Origin: Prosthecobacter sp. SYSU 5D2
GTDB lineage: Bacteria; Verrucomicrobiota; Verrucomicrobiia; Verrucomicrobiales; Verrucomicrobiaceae
Direction: 5' to 3'
DNA length: 52,994 bases
Assembly (NCBI RefSeq): GCF_039655865.1
Contig: NZ_JBBYXL010000018.1
Location: 1-52,994 of the forward strand
Part shown: piece after piece, positions 40,001 to 52,994 of the stretch
How the letters are laid out: every line of letters starts with the position of its first letter
Position numbering within the stretch: position 1 is the first letter of the stretch
Made by a program: the position numbers and the translations under genes
The notes under the pieces: generated by a model
The model's database searches: none
What the model was told of the DNA's origin: nothing
What the model saw: only the letters and a program-made list of their open reading frames with translations

Positions 40001-43000
40001 CGGCGGTATCTCCCGGCGCATCCTCGGCCTGAGCCGCAGGGTTATTCGAGCGGGCTGCTCTCGCCTGCCCGGAAGCCGGTGGTCCAAAAGGACGGGGACA
40101 AACAAAAAGGGCCGACGCGGCCTGAATCCACCCAGGACAGAAGGAGGGAACAACGGCAGCCCAAAGGCAAGTCCGTCGCAGCAACGGACCAGGCGACCCA
40201 ACCCCAATCAATCCAGCCCACGGTTCCATCCAAGCAGCCTTCGCTCCTGGCCAAATGGGTGCGACCCGGCTTTGTCAAAAGCCCTTATCCTCCCTATGCC
40301 GTCCTTAATGTGGAGGGTCTGCCCAGTGGCTCCCTGGCCAAAGACCCTGTGAACGGGAAGATTTTCCGTGTGCCCTGAAGAGTGGCTTTTGGGATATCAA
40401 GCCTTTGTCCCTCGATGTCTAACGACATGGGCAAGTTCCAGACCGCTTCACATTCACACATCCTTTGGACAATGTGGCAGCGAATGATTGGTACCTCTGC
40501 TGAGGTCTAACTCTTTGCTCTATGTCCTATGAAAACCTGTCTCCTTCCTCTTGGCTGGATCCTGCTAGGACTCAGCCTGTGCTTATCTTCGATGACTTTG
40601 TCCGCTCAGGACAGAGAGTTTCGCAGTAATGGCTTTGTTTTTGGGCGCAAGCCTGACACACGGAATTTTAACGTCTCCCGCCATCGTCCGAAAGCGCCAC
40701 CCCCGGTTAGAAAGATCCGCTGGGTACCTTCAGCCAGCATCAACCCGGCGGCTGCAACGGCAGCACCGCAGAGGTACCTCGCCAGCACCCAGTTTTCAGC
40801 CGGGTATGAAACCGCCGCCGGCCGTTACAACCAGGAAGTGGCCAGCCGCTCCTCCATCTCCATTTTACCCAATGGTACAGTGGTCACCCAAGAGGGTTAT
40901 TACCAGCAGCCAATGGTCACTGAGAACGGGTTGCCTCTCAATGAATTCGATCTCGCACCGCCCACGCTGTCCGTTCATGAAATCCAGTATCGAAACTCGG
41001 CGCTGGTGCCGCCACCGCCGCCGGTTCAGAAGTCCTCGCGTACTTCTGCTGCCAAGCCCGACCTGGATAAAGTGAAAACAGCCGAGAAGGTCAGCCCCGG
41101 CCTGGCCAAAAGTCCGTATCCGCCCCATTCTTTGCTAGATATTCAGGGAATGCGGTCAGGATCTCTGGCTGAGGATCCGGCTTCCAGGAAAGTTTTCCGG
41201 GTTCCTTGATTACACCACAGCTTCCTTCACCTGGCCCATGGCGGCTTCCATAAGCCTTTCCTGGGTGGCCTCGGCACGGGTGAAGGTGCCGCCGATGCGG
41301 CCTTCATTCAGCATCAGGATGCGGTCGCTCATGCCGATGAGTTCCGGCAGTTCGCTTGAGACCAGAAGCACGGCCTTGCCATCTTCGGTGAGCTTGTTGA
41401 TCAGTTCATAGATTTCGAGCTTGGCCCCAACATCAATGCCACGCGTGGGCTCATCCAGCATGACGACCTGCGGACCGGTCATGAGCGCCTTGCCCAGGAC
41501 GACCTTCTGCTGGTTGCCGCCGGAGAGCCGTCCTACGATGGCCTCCAGACCGGTGGCCTTGACGCGCAGGCTTTTGAAATACTCCTGGTTACGCGCCGTC
41601 TCCCGGCTGCGGTTCACGAAGCCTGCCTGGCTGAACTGGCCTAACGAAGAGAGTGACAGGTTAAAGCCGATCTCCTGCTCAATCACCAGTCCATATCGGC
41701 GGCGGTCCTCGCTCACCAGCGCCAGGCCGGCGTTCAGGATCTTGGCCGGAGGCAGGCCGTCCAGGCTGCGACCGTTCAGTTCCACCTGACCGGAGGTACG
41801 GCGGCCCCAGGCCCCGAAGAGATGCATGAGCAGTTCGGTGCGCCCTGCGCCCATGAGGCCGCCGATGCCCAGGACCTCACCCGCACGCAGGTCCAGGCTG
41901 ATGTCGTGCAGCCGTGGCAGGCCCTGCTCATCCTTCACGCTGAGGTTGTGCACCTTTAAAACGGTGGCTCCTGGCGTGGCGGCACGACGGGGGAAAAGGT
42001 CGGTGATTTCCCGGCCCACCATGTGCTGGATGACCTCCGCCTTGGTCATGTCCGCAGCGTTTTTGGTGATGATGCTGCTGCCGTCCCGGATGACGGTGAT
42101 GCGGTCTGAAACAGCGAAGACTTCATCCAGTTTGTGGCTGATGTAAACGCAGGTCATGCCCCGGGCTTTGAGGTCCTTCAGGATGTCCAGAAGGATCAGC
42201 ACCTCATGCTCCGCCAGGGCTGCTGTCGGCTCATCCAGGATGAGAATTTTTGAGTCCTTGGCCAGAGCCTTGACGATCTCCACAAGCTGCTTCTGGCCTA
42301 CCCCCAGGGAGCCGACCCGCGCGGCAGGATCCAGATGCACTTTGAACCGTTCCAGCAGCACCTTGGCTTCCCGGTAGATTTTCGGCCAGTCAATGAAGCC
42401 GCCAAAGCGGCGCGGCTCGCTGCCCAGGAAAATGTTTTCTGCCACGCTCATTTCATTCACCAGCGCCAGCTCCTGATAGATGACGGCAATGCCTGCTTTG
42501 GCGGCATCGGAGATGGAGTGAAACTTCGCTTCCTCACCCTCCACCTCAAACCGGCCTTCATAACTGCCGTGGGAATGAATGCCGGAGAGCAGCTTGATGA
42601 GCGTGCTTTTTCCCGCACCGTTTTCCCCGCACAGCGCATGGATTTCACCCGCCTCCAGATCAAACGACACATCCTTCAGTGCGATGACACCCGGAAATTT
42701 TTTGGTCAGATGATGGGCGGACAGAATCATGGGAGGATACTGGCAAAAGGAATCTCAAATGCCAAGAACGGATGTGAAGGGCAGGGAAGTTACCGGCTTT
42801 TGTTTTTGGCGATGATCTTTCCCACCTGGCGGTCAGCATCGTCGCACAGGGATTTGAGCATCTCCGGGCTGGTCCATCCGGCTCCGGAGGCGAGGATGGT
42901 TTCACGCACCATGCCATCTGCAGACACCACTTCCACGGAGTGCGTACGGCCATACCGGCTGGCTAGTCGTTCCAGGATGGCATCCGCTGTGGTGGCGGCT

Positions 43001-46000
43001 TCGGCATAGATGATCTGGAGGCCGTTAGGCTCCCGCTCCTCCGTGCGTTTCGAGTGGGTGCCGTCAAACACAACGACGACCTGCTTGCCGCTCATGTCCT
43101 GATACGTGCGCAATCGCTTCATCAGCTCCAGCCGGGCCAGATGACGGCGCCCCGCGTGGCGCTGGTCACGCTTCAGCTCCGGCCAGGCGTGCATCACGCT
43201 GTGACCGTCCACGAAGAGATAGGCAGGAGTGGGCATGCGGATCGTATCCAGAGGAAACACTCAAAGGCCCTGCCTGGCAACCCGGCGCTCATGGTTTATC
43301 CGCGTATCACAGGAGTATCAGTCACTTTGCGGCAACCTTGTTAAAAATCGCGCATAAAGCAATGTGGTCCACTGGTGAAAGGCATATCTTAGTGCCCAAA
43401 GTGGATGTGCTAAAAAACTCACTTGCTTATTGCTGCGCAAATTTGGCAGACTGCGGAAACTCAGATGACCAACCCATCTGTCATTGTCTGCGGCCTGCTG
43501 TTCTGGGCCACCGTGTTTTTACCTCCCGTACTTCGGGGGGAGCAGCCGGTCATGACCATTGCCCAGGCAAAGGCCCACCTGGCGCGCCGTGAATTCCAGA
43601 AACCTGTCCGGGTGCGCGGGGTGGTCACTTTTAGCAATCAGCAGATGGGGCTCGCCTATGTGCAAGATGCCTCTGGCGGGATTGGGTTCGATCCTCGCAG
43701 CCTGTCCGCTGCCCGGCTGCTGCCTGGAGAAGTGGTGGAGGTGGAAGGCTACCTCACGCGCCATCAGGGCCTCACGATGCTGATGCGCCACCGTATCAAA
43801 CTGGGATCGCCGGAGGTCAGGGTGCTGCCAGGTGAAAAACAATCGGCAGCGCCTCTGCATTTTGATCTCGATGCAGCCGCGCAGATGCGCATTGACGGAC
43901 TGCTGACCCACCTGTCCGGAGTCATCCGCAGCATTACCGTGCCTGAGGCTGACTCCGAGCCCTTGATCGTAGAGATCAGCTCCCCCAGCGGCCACGCGGT
44001 GGCCCGGCTCCCCTGGCGTGAGCCGCAGGCGGTCCTGGACCAGTGGATAAACGCCCCGGTGCAGATGGATGCGGTGCTCGTCTGCCGGGCGGACACCTCC
44101 CTGCTGCCGGAAAATGCTGACGCGCTTTTGCTCGTCTCGTCAAGCACCCGCTGGAATGTGCAGCCTCAGGCGCTGGAGGAGGTGTTTCAACGACCCCCGG
44201 TCACTGCTGCCAGTGCCATTGAGGCCACGCCGCGCTCCACGCTGAAGGAGCGTGTCCATGTGGCCGGCACCGTCACTGCGGCCAGGGCTCGCTCCTGGGT
44301 GTGCCTGCGTACGGAGGAGGGCAGCATTGAGGTCTCGACCCGTCAAAGAGATGTCTTCATTCCCGGCCAGCATCTATCCATCGCCTGCTGGCCGCAGAAC
44401 AAGACCGGCAGGCTGATGTTGCAGGATGGTGTCTGCCGTGTGACAGGCCAGGGACCACCGCCTGAACCGGTGACCATGGTGCAAGGATTCTTCAATCCCG
44501 CCATGCAGCGCGAGCTGGTGGAAGTGACCGGCATCCTTCACAGTTACTCCCTTCCTGGCGGTTCAACCAGGCTCACTCTGGCCCTGCCCAGTGGCATGCA
44601 TTGCCTGCTGGCCTGGAACAGTTTTCTACAGCCGGATGATCTGCCGCCTTTGGAGGATGGCAGCGTCATCCGGCTGACCGGCATCTGCCACATCGGGCAG
44701 GACAGCACCGCCAGCCCGGAGGGCACCGGTCTCAGCATCCTGCCGCGCAGCCGGGAGGACATCGTCCTGCTGTCAGGGCCGTCCTGGTGGACGGCTGACC
44801 GGCTCATGCTGGCTGTCTGGTGGCTGCTGGGACTGGTGGGGGTGGCCTTGCCTGGGGCGCTGATTTTCCGCTGGCAGATCTGGCGGCAGGCGCAGCGCAT
44901 CCGCCGCATTGAAAGCCAGGCCGCCACGGAGGAAGAGCGCCTGCGCATCGCGCGGGAATTTCACGACAGCCTGCAGCAGCAGCTCACCAGTGCAGCCCTG
45001 CATCTGGAGACGCTGAAGGGCGCGCTGCATGCCGCGCCCGAGATGCTGCCACGCCTCATTGATGACACCACCGCCATGCTGCGGCACTGCCAGGTGGAGG
45101 CCCGGCATTGCATCTGGGATCTGCGCAGTGATGCCACCGTGCGCAGCAGCCTGACCGAGTCTCTCAGTGACTGGTTGCAAAACCGCATCCCGGCTGATGC
45201 AAACACCCAGGTCTGTTTCATCCATGAAGGGAATGAACCGGTCCTTCCAGAGGGCGTTCCTTTTCACCTCATGCGCATCGCCCAGGAGGCTGTCACCAAT
45301 GCGCTGGCCCATTCTTCCGCCTCTCAAATCCAGGTCCGCCTTTACAGCAGCCGCCGGCAGGTGGAGCTGGTCATCGAGGATGATGGCAGCGGTTTTGAAC
45401 CCCGACTCATCTCGCAACCCCGTCCGGGCCACTTCGGTCTCAGCGGCCTCAAAGAGCGTGCGGCAAAAATCGGCGCAAAGCTGGATCTCAGCACCCATCC
45501 CGGTACCGGCACCCGAGTCACCGTCCGGCTTCCCCTTTCTTCGCTTCAGTATGAACCCCGTATCTGAAAACTCCATCCGCGTCCTGGTTGTGGACGACCA
45601 CTTCTTTACCCGCCTCGGCCTCAGTGCCGCCCTCAATCTGGAAAGTGACATCGGTGTCATTGCGGAGGCTGCCAGCGGCCAGGATGCGATTGACCTTTTT
45701 GCCGAGCACCGCCCCGACGTAGCGGTATTGGACGGCCACCTGCCGGACATGCATGGCACGGACGTGGCCCGGGAAATCGTCAGGCGTTTTGAATGCGCCC
45801 GGCTGCTCATCTTCTCCGTGGAGGAAACGGAAGAGGACATCCACCGTGCCGTCAATGCAGGAGTCCGGGGCTATTTGCCCAAAAATGCCCCCCGTCCAGA
45901 TCTCATCCAGGCCGTCCGTACCGTCGCCGCAGGCCGTCGTTACTTCCCCCAGCCACTGCTGGGCAAGCTCAATGACCGCCGCTCCCATGCCTCTCTTTCC

Positions 46001-49000
46001 ATCCGCGAGCTGGAAGTGCTGCAAGGCATGGCCAAAGGCTGGCCTAACAAAATGATCGCTGCGGAAATGGGCGTCTCCACTGAGACCGTCAAGACCTTCG
46101 TCGCCCGGATCCTGGGCAAGCTGGAGGCTGAAGACCGCATCCAGGCCGTGATGACCGCGCTGGACAGGGGCCTGCTGAAACGCTGATGCTGCCGTGCACT
46201 GGCATTGAGGGGGATGCATTCAAAAACCAGCCGCGCCCACAGTTGACGAAATACCTGCCGTGCCCGGCCAGTATTCCTCTCCTCCCCAATGCGCACCCTT
46301 CGTCTGTCCTGCCTTTTCTTCCCCGTTTTCTTTCTTCTCCAGGCTCTGCCTGCCGCCACCCTTCAGGAATCCTGGGAGTCCGGCTATCAAGGCACAGATG
46401 CCACAGGCAAGCATGTCCTCGGTTATTGGAAATTTGATGCCGGGTCCGAGCTCAAAGACAGCTCTGGCAAAAAACATGACCTCACCCTCGTCGGCGCATT
46501 GCTGCACCCCGAAGGCCAATCCGGGCAGGCCCTGGAGTCCGCCTTTGAATCCACCAAACCCCACTCCGCCCGGGTCAGCGACAGAGAAGGGATTTCTCCT
46601 GCCGGGGCCTTCACCTTGGAAATGTGGATCAAACCGAAGCCTGAGTTTTCCGAGTCAGGCCGCAGCTACCTGATGGACAAGCGCTACGTGCCGGACAACC
46701 ACACCGACTACGCCTGGCAGCTCACTGAGCAGGATTCCGCAGGCTCCCGCCGCCTGGCTCTCACCCTGGGTTTCGGCGCGGTCTCGGAGACCTTTCATTC
46801 CGCTCCGGTGAAAATCCTTCCTGGCGAGTGGCAGCACATGGCCATCACTTATGACGCTGCAGGCACCGCCACCTTTTATCACAATGGCTCCCTCATCAGC
46901 CAGGTGACCAAGCCCGGCTTCGGGGCCATTGTGCCGGGCACGAAGTTCCTTCACATCGGCGACCGCATTGGCAGCTCCTACAGCGGCTTCGCCGGATTCA
47001 TTGATGAAGTCCGCATCTGCTCTGGAGCGCTCCGTTTTGAATCTCTGGCGCTGGAGATTACCAGCAACCGCCAGGTCTGGCAGCGCCTGGAGCGGGCCGA
47101 ACAGGTCACGCTCTCTTCACTCAATCTGCGTCGCAAACCCGTTACGGGTGCCGTCCTCAAAGTAACCTTTGATGGCAAGAACGAAACCTTCCCGCTGCCC
47201 GACCTCAAGCCCGGAGGCAAACATGATGTCAAATTCACCATCAACACCGCGCTGAAGCCAGGCATGTACGCCCTCATCGCCCGCCTGGAGACAGGTGCAT
47301 CAGCCACCGAAAAACAGGCCGATTACCAGATTGTGCCACGTCCCTCTCCGCAGATGCCCGTCATCCTTTGGGGCGGCGGAGATATGGCGCAGATGAAAGA
47401 TGCCGGCTTTACCCACTTCATGGGATTGAATGCCTCTACCGGCGATATTTGGGCTCAGCGCAACGAGGAAAAGGACGTTCCCCCAGGTACTCCTGAAGGC
47501 ATCGCCAGTTCGTTCCAGATGCTGGATCGGGCCCTCGCCAACGGCATGAAAGTCGTTTCGCGACTGTCTCCCAGCCGCGTCTTGGAAACCAACCCCGGCC
47601 TTCTTCGTGTGGACCGCTCGGGAAAAATCCTGAAGCGTCACGACATCGTGGCCCTTAACCCGGAGCTTCCGCCCTTCTTTGAAAAAGTAGGCCGTAGCAT
47701 GGCACGCACCTACGGCCAGCATCCGGCCTTTGCCGCCACCCTGGTCAATAGCGAGGTGCGCGATTCCTCGCAGCCTTCCTTTACTCCGGTGGATATCGAA
47801 GCCTACCGCCAGTTTGCCCAGGCGGACATTCCTGCGGAAGTCGTCACCCGCCGGGGAGTGGACTGGACCAAGCTCAAAGATTTCCCTGCGGACCGCGTCA
47901 TTCCTGATGACCATCCCATCCTCAATTATTATCGCTGGTTCTGGACCGTCGGGGATGGTTGGAATGCCCTCCATTCCGCCCTCAGCAAAGGCGTGAAATC
48001 CAGTGGCCGGCGCGACCAGTTCACCTTTTTTGACCCCGCCGTGCGCCAGCCCAGCATCAGCGGCGCGGGCGGCACGGTGGATGTCCTTTCCCATTGGACC
48101 TATACTTACCCCGATCCCCAGCGCATCGGCCTCTGCACTGACCAGCTCCTGGCCATGAGCGAGGCCTCCGGTCGCCGCCAGCGCATCATGAAGATGACCC
48201 AGCTCATCTGGTATCGCAGCCAGACGGCCCCCATCAAAAAAGTCCGGCCCGATGACATTCCCGCCTGGGAAGATCACGATCCTGAAGCCGCCTACATCAC
48301 CATTGCGCCCATGCATTTAAAGGAGGCCTTCTGGACTAAAATTTCGCGTCCCATCGAAGGGATCATGTACCACGGCTGGCAGTCCCTGGTCCCCACGGAC
48401 AGTACCAGCGGCTACCGTTACACCAACCCGAACACCGTTCATGTCCTCAAGGAGCTCATCCACGATGTCATCCGTCCGCTTGGCCCCACTTTGATGTGCA
48501 TCCCGGATGAGCGTGCAGAGGTGGCTGTCCTGGAAAGTTTCACCTCGCAGATGTTCGCCGGCCGTGGTGGTTATGGCGGCAACCTGGGCTGGGCGGCGGA
48601 TGTCTGGATGGCGCTCCAGCACGCTCACATTCGCACCGACATCCTGTTCGAAGAAACCCTCCTCAAAAACGGCCTCGCCGGTCGCAAAATTCTCGTCATG
48701 ACGGACTGCGATGTTTTGACACAGGCTGTCGTCCAAAAAATCCAGGAATGGCAGAAGCGCGGAGGCAAAATCATCGCCGATCAAAACCTCTGCCCCGCCC
48801 TCAAGGCTGACATTACCCTCACCAGTTTTAAGCGCGCCAAAAAAGCTGCTGAGGACAAAGCCCAGGTGCTTCAGCTCGCCTCCACTCTCGGCCCCCAGGT
48901 CATCGCTCTCGGCCACCAGCCGCGCGTCACCGCGGACAGTCCCGAGGTCATCCTGCGCACCCGTCGTTTTGGCGATGCCACCTACCTCTTTGTCATGAAT

Positions 49001-52000
49001 GATCATCGCGAAGCTGGCACCTATGTTGGCCAGCATGGCCTCGTGATGGAAAACGGCCTGCCCACCTCCGCCACGCTCACGCTCGCCCAGGACCATGGCG
49101 CCATCTATGACCTGACAAATGGCAGCCTCATCATCCCGCAGCGCGATACCGCCGGTGTCCTCCGCTGGAAAGTGGACCTCGGTCCCTGCGACGGACGCAT
49201 CTTCATGATCCTGCCCAAGCCCCTTTTGCAGCTCACCGCCGATCTGCCCGCCACCGCCACACGCGGCAACAGCGCCGATCTCCAAATCCGCCTCACCACC
49301 ACCCAGGACGCTCCTTTAAAAGCCATCGTCCCGCTGGAAATCCAGATCCGCGATGCCAATGGCAAATCCGCCGAAGGCAGCGGTCATTACGCCGCCGAAA
49401 ACGGTCTCCTCACCCTGCCTTTATCCATCGCTCCCAACGAAGACCCCGGCACCTGGGAAATCCGCATCACCGAGCTCGCTTCGCGTATGCAAACCACCCG
49501 CTGGATGGCCATTTCTCCTTGAGGCTTCCAATCGCAGGAGCTGCTTCAATTGGCTGTACCGCGATGGCGTTTTTAAAAAAAATCTTGAAAAGCTATTCAG
49601 AATAATACTCAAAAGATTCTTGTTTTTCGGTATCCATGCTGTATCCTCCGGCCATGTCCGACCCACGCAACGCCGCCCACGATAAAAAAGTCAGTCACGA
49701 CAAAAAACACCAGGAGGAGGCCGAAGCCAACAAAGCGGAGGCCAATAAAGCCGAAGCCGCTTCTGAAGCAGCCCCCGAGACTGAACCCGCCCCTGGTGGC
49801 CCTTCACCCGAAGCCATCGCCGTCCATGAAGGCTCGCTTGCTGTCCTGACCCAGGTCAAAGACATGGAGTTCCATTCCCGTGCCAACCTTGAGCGTCTCA
49901 GCACCCTCATGCTCACCGTTGAAGATGAACTGAAGCAAAAAGCCTTCGCCGCTTCCTTGGGGGAACTTTTCTCCGCTCAGGACGTTGTGCAGACCCAGCT
50001 TACCGCCTTCATCACCGCCTATCAGGCGGAGTGCGAAACCATCTAAAAAGAGGAGAAAAAGTTTTTTCCAAAAACCTGCATCCAGTTTGACCGCTGGGTG
50101 CGATTTTGTGCCGTCAACTCTCTTCTTCAAATGCTGGTTCCGGAGAGAGCGAATGGGTGATGTTCCTCCTTATCGGCGTGCAAAATGCACACATCGCTGC
50201 CTCGCTTTCTCCTCTTCCATTGTGGCAAGGAAGTTGCTTGAAACAGAACATATCTTATCCCAAGTAAGGTATTCAAAACTCCCCTATTAAATCACTCATG
50301 AAAGACTCCTTCTTCCTCAGCCGCTCATTCGTTGAATTCGGTCCCTTCCCAGCCGCAGAACTGCTTAGCTTTTCTGCCCGTGGTCTTCTTCAGGACAGCG
50401 ACTATGTCCGTGGCGCAACCTCCGAAGACTGGGTCCATGTTAACGATTGGGTCGCCTCCCAGAAGCCTGCTGAGCCACCGGCACCTGCTGCTAAAAAAGC
50501 CGTGTCTCCGACTCCAAAGGCCGAAGCACCCGCTCCGGCTCCAGCTAAAAAGGCCCCCGCCAAAAAAGCGGCGACCAAGAAGGCTAAATAAGCCCCAGGC
50601 GCACAGCCGCCTGATTATATTCTTGCCTGTCAGGGACGCGCCCCGTTAGTAATCGGGGCGCATGTCTTTTCTCTCCCGCGACGCCACCATCGCCCGCCCC
50701 GGATTTTCCCGCTGGCTGGTGCCTCCTGCGGCCATTGCCGTGCACATGTGCATCGGCCAGGTTTATGGCTTCAGCGTCTTTAAAAAACCGCTGGCACAAA
50801 TTCTCGGCGTCAACGCTCCCGCTGCAGGCGACTGGACGGAGGCCGATGTCGGTGTCGCTTACTCCATCGCCCTCGCATTGCTAGGGCTGTCGGCTGCCGT
50901 CTTTGGGAAATGGGTGGAGCGCAGCGGCCCTCGTAAAACCATGGTCGCCAGCATGGTCTGCTTTTGCACCGGCCTGGCACTCTCCGCCCTGGCGGTGAAG
51001 TTTCACCAGCTCTGGCTGCTCTATGCCGGTTACGGCCTCATTGGCGGCATCGGTCTCGGGCTGGGGTACATCGCGCCCGTTTCCACTTTGATGAAATGGT
51101 TTCCTGACCGTCCCGGCATGGCCACCGGCATGGCCATCATGGGCTTCGGTGGCGGTGCCCTCATCGGCGGACCTTTGGCAGAAGAATTGATGGCCTTCTT
51201 TGCCACCCCCACATCCGTCGGTGCCACCCAGGCCCTCCTTGTCATGGCGGGTCTTTATGCCGTCATGATGCTCTTCGGGGCCTTCATCGTCCGTGTTCCA
51301 CCGGAAGGCTGGAAACCGGAAGGCTGGGTGCCCAAGACCCAGTCTGCCCGCCTTGTCACCAATGCCAATGTGGCCGTGGACACCGCCTGGAAGACCCCCC
51401 AGTTCTGGCTCCTGTGGATCGTCCTCTGCATGAATGTCAGCGCCGGCATCGGCATCCTCGGCCAGGCCTCCCCCATGATCCAGGACATGTTCAAAGTCAC
51501 CCCCGCAGCCGCAGCGGGTTACGTCGGCCTCCTTTCCCTCTGCAACCTCGGCGGTCGTTTTTTCTGGTCCTCCATGTCGGATCTCACCGGCCGCAAAGGC
51601 ATCTACTGTGTTTATTTCATCCTCGGAGCCGCCCTTTATATGAGCGTTCCGTGGACTCAAGGGCAGGGGAGTGTCACCCTCTTTGTCATCGCCACCGGTC
51701 TCATCCTCACCATGTATGGCGGCGGTTTCGCCACCATCCCTGCCTACCTTCGGGATCTCTTTGGCAGCTACCAGGTCGGTGCCATTCATGGCCGCCTCAT
51801 CACCGCCTGGTCCATGGCCGCCATCATCGGCCCCCAGCTCGTGGACCGCCTCTCCGTCGCCAACAAAAAGACCATGCCCCCGGAGCAGGCCTACAACTCC
51901 ATTTTCTACCTCATGATCGCCCTCCTCACCGTCGGCCTCATCGCCAACCTCCTCGTCCGCCCCGTGGATGCCAGACACCATGTTAAAAGCCAGTCTTGAT

Positions 52001-52994
52001 CCCATTCCAAAGTTCTCAGTTCAGTTTTTCGTCATTCTGAATTTCGTCATTCGTCCTTCATGAAACCCCTCCTTATCTGGCTCATCGTCATCCTTCCCCT
52101 CTCCTGGGGCGTCACCAAATCCGTCCAAAAATCCCTTCCGCTCTTCCGCAATTCCCAAGTCCAAAAATAACATCAATGAGCGATTGGCGACCCTAGCCGT
52201 AGGGCGGATGTGTTTTGCGCCGAGCCAGATCGCCAGTATCAAAAAATCCCTTCGCAAAACTATCCGGCTGGATCCCGAACGCACGAAGTCTGCCTTATCC
52301 ACACCCCGCCCAAAAGCCGGATAGTTTGTCGCCCACCTCTCTCCCGCAATGCCCCCTTCTCCGCCAAACACATCCGCCCTACGATGCCGTGGCTGATCCC
52401 CAAAAACATTCCGTTACCTGCTGATTTCTTGGGGTTTGATCCAGATCAGCCTGTCAGTTCAGACCACTTCAGTTCCTACCATCGTCATCTCCCCCACTGG
52501 CGGGCTGCCGGACGCTGCTATTTCATCACCTTTCGCCTGCGGGATTCCATCCCTGCTGAAGTGCTCATGCAGATGAGACAGGAGGCCCAAGCTTGGCAAA
52601 AGCGCCTGCTGGTAAGTGCTTTGAACCCGGACTATGCAGTAGAGTAGATCAGAGGTGCGGTTAGAGTCTCGATTTTGCTGAAGATGGCGTCCATCCAGGG
52701 GCGTTTTTTGCGGGGGAGTGAAAGCTTGAGCACCGTTTTGCGCGCGTGCTGGCTGACCCAGCCGCCTATTGCAAAGCATTGGGAGCGTAGCGTGCCCAAG
52801 GTAGCCTGGTTGTGGCTGTTGAGTCCAAAGTGCCGGAACAGGCTCACCAAGTTATAAGCCACCATGATGAAGCGAAACGATGCCTCGGTGGCCCAGAAGT
52901 GAGGTGCGCTAAAATCCTGGACCACAAAATAAGGGACAAGCACTATGAGAACCGTGATCCGCAAACGATACAGCAATGATTTCAGAGAGCAGGC

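Overview
The window looks like a chromosome segment of a GC-rich, Gram-negative member of the Verrucomicrobia, probably of the Verrucomicrobiaceae/Prosthecobacter type. The reasons are dense secreted Cys-type sulfatases without SusC/SusD partners, DUF1080 and neutral-ceramidase-like secreted proteins, sensor kinases with long beta-rich periplasmic parts, and a C-terminal motif ending in FRVP that I associate with this phylum. This assignment is an inference from gene content; no rRNA or tRNA gene is visible.

Region 1 (about 0.2-28.7 kb) is a catabolic, mostly secreted block. It holds nine sulfatases, all with the C-x-P-x-R maturation motif, together with two or three alpha/beta esterases, a GDSL esterase, a PhoD-type phosphatase, a neutral-ceramidase-like protein, two concanavalin-like/DUF1080 proteins, an EF-hand protein and a VanX-like peptidase. 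From 28.7 kb down to 9.35 kb every gene is on the minus strand with short gaps or ATGA overlaps, so this is probably one or a few long operons for desulfating and deacylating a complex polysaccharide. No glycoside hydrolase, transporter or sulfatase-maturing enzyme lies inside the block. A small polyvalent-kinase-like gene, apparently frameshifted or overlapping a short ORF and served by a canonical promoter, interrupts it at 8.5-9.3 kb.

Region 2 (28.85-35.7 kb) carries glgB, a GT4-type glycosyltransferase, an MFS transporter and a nucleotide pyrophosphatase-like phosphodiesterase. The glycosyltransferase gene contains a complete REP-associated tyrosine transposase (RAYT) bounded by perfect 28-bp inverted REP-like palindromes. 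The insertion is exactly in frame, so one uninterrupted 597-residue ORF remains. This is the most striking observation in the window.

Region 3 (35.7-46.2 kb) is mixed: an L,D-transpeptidase, a PagL-like outer-membrane lipid A deacylase, an acyl-CoA ligase, a GH10 xylanase followed by a relic of a second ligase C-terminus, two secreted proteins sharing the FRVP C-terminal motif, an orphan RbsA-type ABC ATPase, a YacP-like NYN nuclease, and a NarL-type two-component pair.

Region 4 (46.3-53 kb) has a 1077-residue LamG/glycoside-hydrolase-like secreted protein, two small proteins (one a GYF_2 domain with a histone-H1-like tail), an OFA-type MFS transporter with a 36-residue small-subunit ORF, and a mobile junk yard at the right edge: a second RAYT with nested inverted repeats, cut off by a DDE transposase that runs out of the window. 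Short tandem heptamers (GAATGAC, ACTGAAG, TGTTCAG, GAATACC) recur in several intergenic gaps.
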